Part shown: positions 15,001 through 26,400 of the stretch, piece by piece | Layout: every line of letters starts with the position of its first letter | How positions within the stretch are numbered: the stretch's first letter is position 1 | Source of the DNA: Pterobdella sp. o SKG-2022 | Taxonomy: Eukaryota; Annelida; Clitellata; Hirudinida; Piscicolidae | Reading direction: 5' to 3' | Assembly: GCA_964035795.1 (NCBI GenBank) | Contig: OZ038321.1 | Location: 12,179,093 to 12,243,092, forward strand | Length of the DNA: 64,000 bases | Translations under genes and position numbers: made by a program | The notes under the pieces: model-generated | What the model saw: only the letters and a program-made list of their open reading frames with translations | Told to the model about the DNA's origin: nothing | Database searches by the model: none

Positions 15001-16738
15001 AGTGAATATATTAAAACATTTTCAAACCTCAGGTGTTGGAGGCTGTGAGAAGAAAAAATCATTATTATAATAATTGTTATTATTAATATTATAGTTTTCA
15101 AGTTTTTATACTTGTTAATAAGAGTTTAATTTACGAAAGGCTTCGTGTATTGTCGGCCCGTAAGCTCAAAGGTTGAGCATTAGACTGATTACTTACAATT
15201 ACGGGATTCGATCACGCGTGGGCCGACATTTAGCCCCGGTTCCACATTTTGTTTTCGCTACATTAAATTTGTAGCAAGCGCTTTATGAACATGGTGTACA
15301 TTAGACTCTTCTACCCCTAGGTATTTTTACGATTCGGTTTTAGATAATTCTTCAATGTGCGTGTGTTTATTCAGACTGATGTTGGAGCTTTTCACCATTT
15401 TACCTTTGATTTTGGCTATATAGTATGGTAAACAAATACAACGCATTCATTTATGAAGAAGACACGAAGCTTTTCGTAAGACTTGATGATGTAAGCTAGT
15501 ATTTGATTCAGGTTGTTAAGCTTCATCATTCTTATGGTTATCTTTGCACATTTTTCTAAGCCAAATTGCATCCCAATGTCATCGCTAAGCTTTTTGACTA
15601 TTCTAAGAAGCAATCTTAAATCAGAGTCTAATTTTCTGTGAAGTTTCAGATTGACCCTGTAGAATAGATGGTTGAACCTTTTTCCTTTTTTAACTTTGCC
15701 TACTTGTATAGCTGGAGAGTTTTTTTCATTCAAAAGAAGACTCAGAAAGCAAAGTGATAGACAGAAAAGAAAAAGTGACAATGAATCTTTTTGGAAAATC
15801 CCTGTCTTTATTCTGATCCCAGAAACATCCATATTTCCCTTCATGTGTCACTGTCTTGGGTTTGTTCTCCATTGAGACATGGTGTGCATGATGAGTTCAA
15901 CAATCCGTGGGTGAATTTCGTACATTTTCATGACTTCTATAATTCATGTGGTACACTGTCGAAAGCTTTTTTATAATCTATCCACGCTTGAGATAAAGCG
16001 CCTTTTTTATTTTTTGCGCTATTTGTGACGATCTGATTTATTAACAGCTGATCCTTGCTTCCAAATGAACCTACTCTACAGCCCTTTTATTCTTCCGGTA
16101 GCAGCTGAAAATTTTCTAAAACAAGAGTAAGGTTTTTGATAACATCAATGTCAATGTTTTATAAAGGGTGGGTAGAATTTTGATCGTGTGATAGTTCTTT
16201 GGATCTTGTGTGTTTTGCTCTTTTGCCACTAAGTATGTGTTCCCTTCCTAAACAGCTATTTAATACAAAAATTTACGATGAAATAATAATGTAAAAGTCA
16301 TTGTTGTTTCGATATTCATTTAAACTATCCTTGTCAATTAAAATAAAAAATTTATATTGTAGAAAATATTGAAAATTCTCAAACGAACTAACACTTAATA
16401 GATTCCTTATTGATAGTCCATTGAACAGAATATCTCCATTAATGTTTGTGAAAGTAATGTTTTTACCATCGGCAGCTTGGAACTTCAGATGGCCGTCATG
16501 ACTCATCAACTGAGGACTGTCGTTTTTACGCATTAGATAGCGTTCAAAAAGATTTTTTGCAAACTTGATTTTCAAAACTCACAAAAAATCAAGTTTCTCA
16601 ACAAAAAATGTTACAATGAATCATTTGTTAAAACTCTAGAAAAGCAGTGAAGTCAACGAGTACTTACTTATTCAATGCTTCAAAAGCAGAAAAATTCAAA
16701 AAGGTAATAAAAGCCAAGAATATTTTAAATCTCAGCAT
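1..16738 (-). CDS. CUBN: Cubilin orthologue (5' part; continues beyond window start)
   Basis: Cubilin is a large peripheral endocytic receptor; with amnionless it captures ligands such as protein and vitamin carriers at the cell surface. The order here matches vertebrate cubilin: signal peptide, N-terminal strand plus coiled coil, eight EGF-like domains, then CUB repeats. The ATG at 16738 opens a hydrophobic leader ([21 protein letters not shown]) with a strong donor, GTAAGT, at 16667. Exon 2 starts at 16516 and reads [11 protein letters not shown], like the start of mature vertebrate cubilin. Every later junction I assembled keeps frame, down to an exon running off position 1. Vertebrate cubilin has 27 CUB domains; only six are inside, so most of the protein lies to the left. 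At least one exon joining 16393 to 15042 was not found. Introns carry LINE and SINE copies. Orthology is near certain; individual small exons are less so. Confidence 0.95.
608..1679. other. Cubilin intron, no recognised content
   Basis: This AT-rich intron lies between CUB5 and CUB6 exons. No coding pattern, repeat or structural RNA was recognised in it. Confidence 0.6.
4190..5640 (+). mobile_element. Non-LTR retrotransposon fragment: 5' part with endonuclease domain
   Basis: This block is distinctly richer in GC than the surrounding cubilin intron. From 4751 it encodes the start of an APE-like endonuclease: [11 protein letters not shown], then [21 protein letters not shown] and, in another frame, ILGDFNAR and later [11 protein letters not shown]. 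The GDFNA motif carries an active-site Asp/Asn pair typical of LINE endonucleases. Frameshifts near 4940, 5030 and 5160 and stops after 5360 break the frame. No reverse transcriptase follows; similarity ends near 5640. About 550 bases of possible 5' UTR precede the frame. It is an inactive relic inside the 2.6 kb intron between CUB2 and CUB3, antisense to the host gene. Confidence 0.8.
9845..9866. repeat. (TA)n microsatellite
   Basis: A pure alternating TA run of about 22 bases in a cubilin intron. Confidence 0.9.
10440..13500 (+). mobile_element. Degraded non-LTR retrotransposon in a cubilin intron
   Basis: Frame-broken traces of a LINE lie on the plus strand, antisense to cubilin. Near 11210 the reading [14 protein letters not shown] is the endonuclease GDFNLPxIDW motif with the first Gly replaced. 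Near 12600-12660 [10 protein letters not shown] resembles the reverse-transcriptase G(V/S)PQGSVLGPLLF box, followed about 35 bases later by a remnant of the catalytic box. 12780-12980 and 13065-13265 read like the lysine/asparagine-rich C-terminal part. Many stops and indels make it inactive. Both ends are approximate; no target-site duplication was found by eye. Confidence 0.65.
15151..15310 (+). repeat. tRNA-Ile-derived SINE, copy A
   Basis: The head folds like a tRNA. TGTCGGCCC pairs with GGGCCGACA as the acceptor stem, a D-arm GCTCAAAGGTTGAGC contains the A box, and GGGATTCGATCACG forms a degenerate T-arm/B box. The anticodon loop CTGATTA reads GAT, an isoleucine anticodon. It is followed by a non-tRNA tail (TTCGCTACATTAAATTTGTAGCAAGCGCTTT) shared with copies at 25317-25454 and 37480-37672, which marks a SINE rather than a working tRNA gene. 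The first part of the anticodon stem is mispaired. It sits in cubilin's 5' intron. Confidence 0.8.
15400..16260 (-). mobile_element. LINE reverse-transcriptase fragment
   Basis: Read on the minus strand, the frame at 15844-15416 contains [17 protein letters not shown], a decayed form of the G(I/V)PQGDSLSPLLFCLSL reverse-transcriptase motif, followed by text typical of the region after it. Upstream bases up to about 16260 carry further broken fragments, including a run resembling the [14 protein letters not shown] box. It lies in sense orientation inside a cubilin intron and separates the signal-peptide exons from the coiled-coil exons. Confidence 0.65.
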
Positions 16739-18769
16739 AACGTTTCATGCATCAATAAAACTTCTAATTCAAAAATCTCTGAAAAAAACTTTAGTTTCAA
16801 TTCAATTAAAAATTAACTTTACTTTGTTAATAGGTTTTTAAACATTCTTATTTCGCGATCAAAACGCTTTTATACTCTGTTTAAAATCCTTTGGTCTGAT
16901 ACGCCTATCAACTAAATATTTACTAAAAATCTAGAGTTCCTAGAACGATTTATATTTATTTTCATGATATGTAACCTGATAACCTGTGTATTTCTGTGAT
17001 AATCTGTGTATTTCAATTACTTCAAGTTAAGCTTTAATAACAATTTTATAAATTGATTTTTTGGAAATAATATTTTTGTGATGGAAATATAATCGGAACG
17101 AAAAAATTTAGTAAACCATTTTTGGTCATTTTTATTTGATCGAAAAACACTATTCAAGCAATTAACTCACGACTAAATGAAAATATATACGATGAATTAT
17201 TGATGAAAATTTTCAAAATGGCGGTTCAAATTCCAAAATATAACTTTTCGCCAACTTGTTGGTGTTTGAAAAACAAATACATTGAACTAAATTAGATAAA
17301 CACAACTGACACAAATTTTAAACAATTGCACGGAGGGGCGTAAGCGTGAACATCAGTAAACATTTGGAACTATATAGGAGACCTCGGCTAAAAGCAATAT
17401 ATGATAATTGAGTCAACTTTGGAGATTTTAAAAATTTTTGAACAATGGATAACAAAAATTGGTTAAAATCGACGCTAAATTTATTGTGAAAGTTAGTTTG
17501 AAAGACATTGGGAATTCAAAAAAACTACTTTAATAAGAAATATTTGAAAATTACTATAATGTAAAAATTTTGATGCAGTGTTTAAAAAAATACTTATTCA
17601 AAACATCAGAATACGAATAATTCAGGTTTTTAATATAACAAAATAAAATTTTTTTCAACTTTTAAACAATCTTGTTTCGTTTGAAATCTTTTCTAGATGA
17701 AACTGCAAAAACATTAACATACAATTTAGTTTAAAAGTTTCAAAATCATATTTTTTCATTCTAGAAGAACATTCAATCAATCATGTTTAAAACATATAAG
17801 ATATATATTTTTGATTTTTAAAGTGAATTCAAAGCAGACTACGTAACAAGATTTGCGTTAAATATGCTAGTAAGGTTTTTCACATTGGGAAACACCATAA
17901 TACATGGGAGGTATCACTGGAAATGACGAATCAAAGCTTAGGTTCCTTATGCAGCCTGAAAACCGATGTTTTACGATCTGGAAAATAGTTGTTGAAATAA
18001 TAATTAAGTGAAAGTTATTTTGCTTGTTTGTTTTAAGCAAAGTTTACTATACTTTAATTTTTAAAAACTTTTAAAATTAGTTTTTTATTTTTTTTTGTGT
18101 CTGATTAAAATAGGTGTGAAGCAAAATTATTCTACAAACAATTTGTTCAATAATCTTTTTCAGCCAAAGTAAATATAAAAAAATATTTGAACACAACAAT
18201 TAATTTTATTAAATACAGAGTTTTTTTTTGAAAATGTTACTTTGTTAAGGAAAAACTTCGTGAAAATTACCCTTTTTGTTCAAATATTTTGAAAATTCTT
18301 CAAGCTTCCAAATAATTGAAATAAAATTTTCTTAAACTTCATGATATAAATTTATTTTGAGAGTAGAAATCTTTTAGTGGCATAAAGCACTAGTTTTGGT
18401 ATTTGTGGAAATGATGGAAACGTCGAAAACGCCGAAAACAACACTGACATAATTTGCGCTATAGTTTTCATATCACGTTTTTTAGCACATTAAACTAGGA
18501 CATATTCTTAAAAAATTATTACAATTGTTTTAATTATGTTTTCAACTATGCTTCAAGCAATCTAAGAAAGCACAATCAACACTACTTCAAAACACCCACA
18601 TAAATTTTCAACACCATTTTTCTCAAAAAAATAATTTTTTTTTTCTTAAACTAGAAAATGTAAGATGTAGATAACACTAGAAGAAATTGGCAAATTTTAT
18701 GAAAAAACTTGCCAAAAAGCTGCTTTCAAGAAGATCCTTAATCTCCCGAAAATCCAATAACTACTTTTG
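16739..18769. other. Gene-free AT-rich stretch upstream of cubilin
   Basis: This should hold the cubilin promoter, read towards the left. I saw no convincing open frame, repeat or structural RNA in it. Confidence 0.5.
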
Positions 18770-20100
18770 AAGTTCTTTAAGCAGTCAACAAACTCAAAAA
18801 CCAAAAAACGTTTGGACATGAGGAAACCACAGCAGAAATGATGAAAGACTGTGCAAAACTCCTTTTCCCAAAGCTAAAACAACTTTTTAATGAAATCTTC
18901 GCTACCCACAAATTACCTACAGAAATAAACAAAAATATAATCATCCCGATCCCAAAACCCATAAACAGAAAGTAGTTGACAACATACAATCAATAATTTT
19001 GTTCATCTCAAGAAGAAAAATATTTTTTACGTTATTGGTAGAAAGAATTGAAAACAAAATCAGATGCTGTCTTATTTTCATCTCAATCAACATATAGAAC
19101 CAATAGATCCACGACTGACAATGTCTTCATCATGAAAGCACTACAAAGTCAATGGCAGAATTTTAAGAAAGACAACCATGTGTTATCCATCAACATGTCA
19201 AAAACATTCAACACAGCCTCAAAAAAAATACGTTGAAACCCTTCAAGATTATCTAGCTGATGATGAAACTCAAATGCTATCATATGGCTTCAACATTGCG
19301 TGAAGATTGGAAACACGTGCAAAAGAGAATCCAAAACAAACATTGGCTCTTTTCAAATCGACTGTTTTTCTCCAACACTGTCTACCACATATCTCTTCAA
19401 AACAACATTAGAGATGAGAAAAGAAGCTACAAGGCAAAACATTAATGAAATTAGATACGAAAAAATACAAAATACTATCACCAATGTTTATCCAAAATTC
19501 ATTCTGAAAAGAAATTTTACAAAAGCAGAAATACTACAAACGAAATATTCAGAAAACACAAAAATACTTGGCACTATATCAAATACACAATCAAAAACAA
19601 AAGGAAAAATGAGAAAAACTTATGTTATTGCATTGAAAAGCTATAAACAAATTGAAGTGAAAATTTGATTTAAAATATACCTAACTTACATCACAACGTT
19701 CTTCTCCACAACGGTCAAACATGGATTCCAGCTTTTGAAGAAAGCTTTTTGAATTTTTGTTTCTAACAAGAATATAAATAAAAAGCTCGTGGACAAAGCA
19801 AACTCGAGGAATTAAAAAGTGTCACTGAAAAAAGAAGATGGAGTTATCTTGGCCACATACTGAGACGTCCATATTTACCAATGGTTAAAGAGCTTACAAA
19901 AGCTTACAATGGCGAAAGAAAAAGGAGACGGCCGAGTAAAAAGATAGTTACTTTTATAATAGAAGCCAAAAACTGTGCGCCAAACAGAGAAAAATGGAAA
20001 AAAAGCAAAAAAACAGATACTTAGTGTCTTCGATCAAATGAACTACGAGAAGATGGAACAAAAAACATTCAGCCTATCTTGTGGAATCAGTACATAGATA
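18770..20100 (+). mobile_element. Degraded LINE: reverse transcriptase and C-terminus
   Basis: The frame from about 18775 reads VNKLKNQKTFGHEETTAE and IIIPIPKP, the N(K/N)LKNNKAPGxDxIxxE and ...PIPKKG boxes of LINE reverse transcriptase. 19048-19236 gives TYRTNRSTTDNVF and LSINMSKTFNTA, versions of the FRxxRST.D and F.D..KAFDT boxes with the key Asp lost. About 19340 holds a broken QGDxLSPTLF box. 19810-20000 reads RRWSYLGHILRRPYLPMV, the usual LINE C-terminal RLRWLGHxxRM motif. Stops and frameshifts make it inactive. It lies between the cubilin promoter region and the 3' end of the LamG gene. Confidence 0.8.
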
Positions 20101-20213
20101 TTTAGCTATAGAAGTTGAAAAATTAGTTCAAATTAAAAAAGTCTATTTTCTGTAAAAAATTAATTGAAAGATTTTCAAAGACATCGTATATAATTTTCTT
20201 TAATGTTTTTCAA

Positions 20214-20380
20214 CGAAAACTTCAATTGAGAGGAATTTTTTAATACATTTATTAGAATTTAAAGGTATAATTTTCAATAATTTTAGCCTTGTTTTAATGA
20301 TAAGGCTAAACTTATCGAAAATTATAGCTTTTGATTCTCAATAAATGTATTAAAAAAATTATTCTTAATTGAATTTTTTC
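20214..20380. repeat. Long near-perfect inverted repeat (fold-back/MITE-like)
   Basis: Two arms of roughly 70 bases face each other around an 11-base loop (GTTTTAATGAT near 20291-20301). Matching blocks include ATACATTTATT, TATAATTTTC, TAGCCTT/AAGGCTA and the outer TCAATT. The transcript would form a long hairpin. It starts about 30 bases past the LamG-gene stop codon, so it may lie in that gene's 3' UTR. No flanking TA duplication could be confirmed. Confidence 0.75.
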
Positions 20381-20410
20381 TTTAAAAATTAAAAGCTTGT
20401 GTGGAAAATT

Positions 20411-23400
20411 TTATATTAATTTCAAATGAACTTCGACAATGATGGAGGCTCGTACTTCGGGTGCTTCGTAGTCATCAATGGTGCTGCTCGGCAGGGCATC
20501 AAAGGTTTCCTGCAACAGTTTTTTAAAACTATATACATGTTTTGGAAAAGAATACTAAATTCCACCTTGTTATTATCATAGATTTTTTTGCTCAGCCCTC
20601 CAAAAACAAGCGAGTTGAAACTGCCACACGGATCCATATGGTTTTGAGAAATAAAAACCTTGAAATATTTTTCAATCGACAAATAAATTGTATTTTAAAA
20701 AATTTATTCATCAAATTCATATAAACTTATTAATAAAAGGAGCATGAAATTTCACATACTTCTTTCACATTGTCTATCAGCAAATCCCCTCCGTTTGAAC
20801 TGAGTGTATACGACATCTTGAGAAAAATTCAAAACCTTAAATACTCACGTTTTCCAAAATTATTTTTTTTGTGATACTTTTTTGCTTTGATGTCTTTTTT
20901 TGAGTAAATATACAAAACGCAGTAATAAACAGTGAAAATAAAAAGTAACTAAGGAAATTGTAAATGAGAATAAAAAATAAAAAATTTAATAAACTAACAA
21001 TTAAAAAAGAATTAAGTTAATGAAATTTCTGAAATCTTTTTTTAAAAACTTATGAAGTGAAAAAGCTTAAAAAATACAAATGTAGAATTCAAACACAAGT
21101 TTTTATCAAAAACATGTCACAGCTTTTCGTAAAAAAAATCTTACATTATTGATAATTTTTATTTATTGATCTTCGTCATCAAAGAATGCAGGATTTTCAT
21201 GCAAAAATTTTCATGACTTTAAAGAAACTGTGTGTTTGTTTTATAAAAAACTGCTGAAAGAAAAACTAAAAGATAAAAAAAATTTTAATTTTAAAAAATC
21301 AAAATGGAAAAATGTAAAATATACTATTAAAAAAAGATTCATAGAGAAAAATAAACAATTGATTGAATTATAATTTAAGAAGACTGACAAGAGTTAGGTT
21401 ACTTAAATGGTTTTAATAGCGATGGTGAAGAAGGTTTGAATGAAGAAAGAGAATGGGAAAAAGGTAAAATATGTTATTCTTATGAAGCAAAAAAATCAGT
21501 TCACGATCGTAAAAAAAGGTTGAAGAAATGAAATGAAAGAGATCCACAAAAGAGTGAATAGGTGAGAAAAAGAAGATAAATATGGAGATTTTGTCGACTC
21601 ATTAGTAAGAACATAAATCTTGTAAAAAAAAGGTTGTTTGAAGATAAAATAATGAAAAAAAAAGATGTAACTAAAAATTAAATTAAACTTATGGCATATT
21701 GAATAATTGTATAAAATGCGCATAAATAGTAGAACTCAGAAAAACGGTCGGAGCGGCAGAGATCAAGGATAAGACTGTAAAAAAAACCTATGAACTACAA
21801 AAAAAATAAATTTTATAAAAGGCATTTATTATGCTTACTGAGGTTCAGTAAAAAAAAGGCTGAAAAATAAGAACTGAAGGGAACAACTGAAAAATATTTA
21901 AATTAAACACTATAAATATCTAAGTTACATAAGGATGAAAAAGTGGAAAACTGAAAAAAAATTTAAAAACCTACTAATCAGAAGTTAAAAAAAACTAAAA
22001 TGAAATTGAAATGATGAGTTCAAAATTACTTTATGACATACTTAATACCATTGTATATTCAAATTAGAAAGTTGAACTTTTATTCAAAAAAATACCTTAA
22101 AGAACTAAAAACTTCAAAAATAGTGCATAAAAATGTAATTTCATTGTCAGTAGTACATTTTATTGAAAAACTACATAAATTCAACAAATGAAAAATAGCT
22201 TAGATAAAAAAAACTTTAATATAATACTATAATCTAACAAATTCTACGAATAATAGGTCGAATGAAAACGTTTTATAACACAAAAAAAATTTAAATGGAA
22301 AATGGGCCGTGCTAAAACGCGTGGTTGCCGCTAAAAAATATAGGACAAGTATTAAAAAATGAGAAAATAACTATAGTGAGAAAAATGTAGAAAACAACAA
22401 TAAATAAATAAGTGAAATAACAAAAGTAATTAAAAATTAGAAGAAAAAAGTAGAAGCCGATAAATTCAAATTGAAGATTGGAAATTGATAAAGTTGGGCA
22501 TTTGAAATATGGCTCAACAAACAGAATAGCAAAAATGTACCGAATTCTTAAAAAAAATAATTCAATTTTCACATCTAGAAATGTGAAAAAATAGATATAA
22601 AAAGTTATTTTGAATGGGTTGAAAATAAAGAGGATAAAACTTGGAAAAAATTTTTGTGCATTAAGGGGCATGCAATTTGAGAGTGTTCATGAGTTTGATG
22701 TGCGTAAGTTTAAAGAAGGTAGCAATCTTTAAGAAGCGATGTGAATTTAAAATGAAAGAGTAAAAAAATCAAACTAATAATAACGTTGGTTGGAGTTTGA
22801 GCGTTAAATAATAATGGACGCATTTTTAATAATTATAATTGAATTTTTCATTGAAATTTTTTTGATAATATAATATTCAATTTGGAAAAGTGATGTTGAT
22901 ATGTTGTTAGTTAATACATAAGACTTGACAAAAACGCAGTCATCACAACATTTTGATTGCAACAAAACTGTACAACATCGACAATCCGACTAGAGATGCA
23001 AACTGTTGAGCCTCCATCAACTGCAATTAAGTTAGCATTAGCATGACTCCTTCCATATCAGTTACTTCAAATTGCTAAAAAAAGTTTAATAAAGAGTGAA
23101 TATAAAGACGGACAAAGGATAAGTGAAAGGAAAGGAATAATTATCCTTTGAATACTGTTCATAGAGAATAAAAGATTAATTTTTTCCTAAAGTTTTATAG
23201 TGTTTCATAACCATTTCAAAAACAAAAATAATTATGATAATATATCTATAATTGTCGTTTTTGTTTAAAGAATAATTTTAGTATTCCTATAAACTTAACC
23301 CTTGAACAACCATGACTCGTCAAAAATGAAGCTTTGATTCACGTTTAATCGTCTATTCTATTTCATAGATTTCGTCCATAAAATTTTTTTCAAAATTTTA

Positions 23401-26400
23401 ATTTTAGTCCTTTAAAACCATAGTTGATATTTATCAAAATTAAAATAGCTTTTCAAAGTCAAATAAATGATTTTTATGGGAGTTTTTGAAATATATAAAA
23501 TTTGAAATGAGCTTGTCATTACTATCGTATCATTATGCTTTAAATACGCGTTGAAATTTGATGCTTGAAAAAGAAAACTTTGAATTGATTTTAAATTGAA
23601 GGGCAACACACTTTTTTTTAATTATTCTGTACTGAAAATAATTCATAGTTTTTTGAGCTCTTTTTTTGTGATGATTGGAATTCACTTTTACAAAATAAAT
23701 TAAACTTTAGAGATAAAAGAGTAATTTTTCATTAGAGTTTATCACTTCAGTCTGAATGGCGAGTGGTTTTTGCTTCTAGCAAGAAGCTATTTCTATAGAG
23801 AGCGGAGACCTGTGAAACTATTTAATATTTGCATCTTTTGATATTTTTCGTGTTCAGTTATTATTGAGTTTTTTTTTATTTCTCAGTTTTATTAGATTTT
23901 CGAATAAATATAAATATTTATATTATAATGCTTATATAAATAAGAATAATAATTTATATAAAAAATGTGATAGATAGTTATAAACAAAGTAAACAGTATA
24001 AAACTAACAATAACAAAAAATCGAAAATAAACTTCAACAAAATGTTTGAAAAAATCAAATGAGTATTTTGGTTTCAAAGATAAAAAATGGAATAAAGCAT
24101 ACGTGAATAAATATATAGAAAAATGTAGAAAAACAAAAGAAATAACTAGCACTACAAAAAACAAACCTTAAGATTCGAAATCATTAATTCAAAATTACTT
24201 CAGTTTGAAAAACAGCATAAACATTTTTTAAAATAACTCTCGAAAGAATTCTTTATCTTCAAGCAAAATAGCACAACTTTACGTTCCCGAAAAACAAATT
24301 TGAACGAAAACAAGTTCTACAGAACACTTCATTAGTACGCAGTTGAAACCACTGACTAAACCATAAATTCAGTGAACTAGTGAAAATGAAGAAAAATGCT
24401 ACTAAGTTTCTAAGAAGTTTACAAGAGAAATGAACTTTGAGTTTGACTGTAAACAGTTGGTGCCTATTTAACTTTTCTTAAAAAAAAAATTATGCTAAAC
24501 ATGAGAGTTTAGAAATACTCCCAAACAGGTAAAGAAAATAGTTTGGAATTGAGTTTAAGCTTTCATAAAGTTCAAAACAACCACATGATTAATAGTTCTC
24601 AGTAAGCAAGGCGCTTTTTCTCTAAAATTCGGAAAAAAGCACTTGAAAGTGAATTCTTGAGGGCAAAAACATTCAAAAGACACTGTTTGGGTTGAAGTTT
24701 TAATATGAAGTGCAAAAAAAATTAGTTCAGAAGTTTCATGTTGGCTTCATCCTTTTTGACGCAATTTGAGGAAGGTAAGAAATCGAAACTGAATTGCCAG
24801 CGTGAAGAATGGTACAGAACTGTTCTTTAATGAAAGGTATGAGCAATTTGGCATTTTAAATTTTCCATAAAAATCAAGGTCTATCAAAGTATACAATTTA
24901 CCATAAAAGAATATTTTAGGGATTGGTTATAAAATACTGAAGTTTCATGATCAGGTTTCTACTTTACAAATTAAACAAAAAATTTGTGAAAAAAAGACGC
25001 ATAAGATGTCTCTAGGAGGTTTTGTGTGTATGTAAATATTTTATAGTAGTAGATAAAAAGATATAAAAATAAAATATATAAAGTAAAAAAAAATAAGCAT
25101 CGAAGTGATCAAAAACTTTTTTGTTTTATTTTTTGGTCAAAAACTCAATTATAAATTTCATTTTACTATGAACCAATGAAAATCATAAACATGACTTTTT
25201 ATCGCCTGTTATAATGTATTTGTGGATATTAGCCTTTTTAGTAATATATTTTTTTCCATCTCCATTTTTATATTCTTCAAGAAGCTCTATTGATTAGAAT
25301 TTTTCGTATTTTTTCTTATAGATCAAAGCGCTTGCTACAAATTTAATGTAGCGAAAACACACTGTGGAACAGGTGCTAATTGTCGGCCCACGCGTGATCG
25401 AATCCGGCAACTTTTAGATAATTATTCTAATGCTCAACCATTGAGCTATAGGGGTTTTTTCACTTATATTTATTTTTTTATATTTATATTTTTCACTTAT
25501 ATTATAAAGTATATTTCACTTATAACATGTATACTCACTCAAATAAATTCCTAAAAACTTAGAAGTTTTACTTAGTTTATATTTTTTTCTGTTTATTAAG
25601 TATGTTTTAAAAAATAACATTTTTAAAATTTAATTTTATTCGGTATTTCAAGTATTTTGACTTCAAGATATGTATTCACTTTTTAGTTTTTTTTAGCAGT
25701 AGTAGTGTATCTGATCTTCGTTCGGTGATGACCTGATTTCTTCTCTATAGCAGTACGCAATTCGTTAAGTCAGCCCCATGTGTTTTTGAAGATCGTCTTT
25801 CAGTGTTCAGTGAACGCTAAACGTTTTTTTTTGTGATTATGGTGGGCAGCTTTGGATTTTGACCCTATAGCTGGGCATTTGTTAGGCGGTCCCTTCAAGA
25901 GACCTTTTTGACTGCATGCATGTGTAGGTGCCATCAACTTTCTTCACTGCAGCATTGGTCAAAATTCACACCAATATAGCAATATGAACTCTACAGTGGA
26001 TTTAAAAATCAGAACTTTAGTTTCAGTGATGATGCGAGAGTTCTAGACTTTTTCTAGGGAGTTGAGAGCACCCCGTAATTTACCAATTTCGATGTAAATA
26101 TCTCGTGAAAAGTTGGTGAAATTTTTTAGATGAAGTAAACTCGCAGTACTAATTTATAGCTTGATGTTAACAACTTGACGCAGTCAAACTGAGTTTAATC
26201 ATCTTTTCGTCAACAGAAAGTAGATTTTGAAAGAAGTTTTTCTAGATTCTGAGACGATATTTTCCTTGGATGTAAACAACGGTATTTTTTTCTGACAACT
26301 TTTTCATTAGCTTCCAGACTTTCTTTGAATTTCCACATGATCCCTTTTTGAATTCTGAGAAGGTTTTATTAAGTCTAACGTTTTCAAGGTGGTCACACGT

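Larger units (their letters stand above)
14620..16738 (-). other. Cubilin N-terminal exons: signal peptide, strand segment, coiled coil
   Basis: Exons read on the minus strand are 16738-16668, 16516 to about 16393, 15042-15028 (15 nt), 14756-14744 (13 nt) and 14658-14620 (39 nt). In the only phase that stays open, the last three give [20 protein letters not shown] followed by KQ, with leucines spaced as in a short coiled coil. They join DLEEDEC of the first EGF domain. In vertebrate cubilin this region trimerises the receptor. The two micro-exons have good acceptors (TTCTTCTCACAG; ACTGTTCAG) and donors, but were chosen by phase and context. The donor of exon 2 is uncertain: GT sites there give phase 0 or 1, while 15042 needs phase 2, so an exon is missing from this reconstruction. 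Confidence 0.7.

Noticed and set aside
15151..15230. Functional tRNA-Ile gene
   Set aside because: The stem pairing is imperfect and the head continues into a body shared with two other copies, as in SINEs. A working tRNA gene would be followed by a short T run instead.
22312..24164. Minus-strand Phe/Ile/Tyr-rich frames as membrane proteins
   Set aside because: They arise from an A/G-rich opposite strand, lack any family motif or splice logic, and lie inside a large intron.
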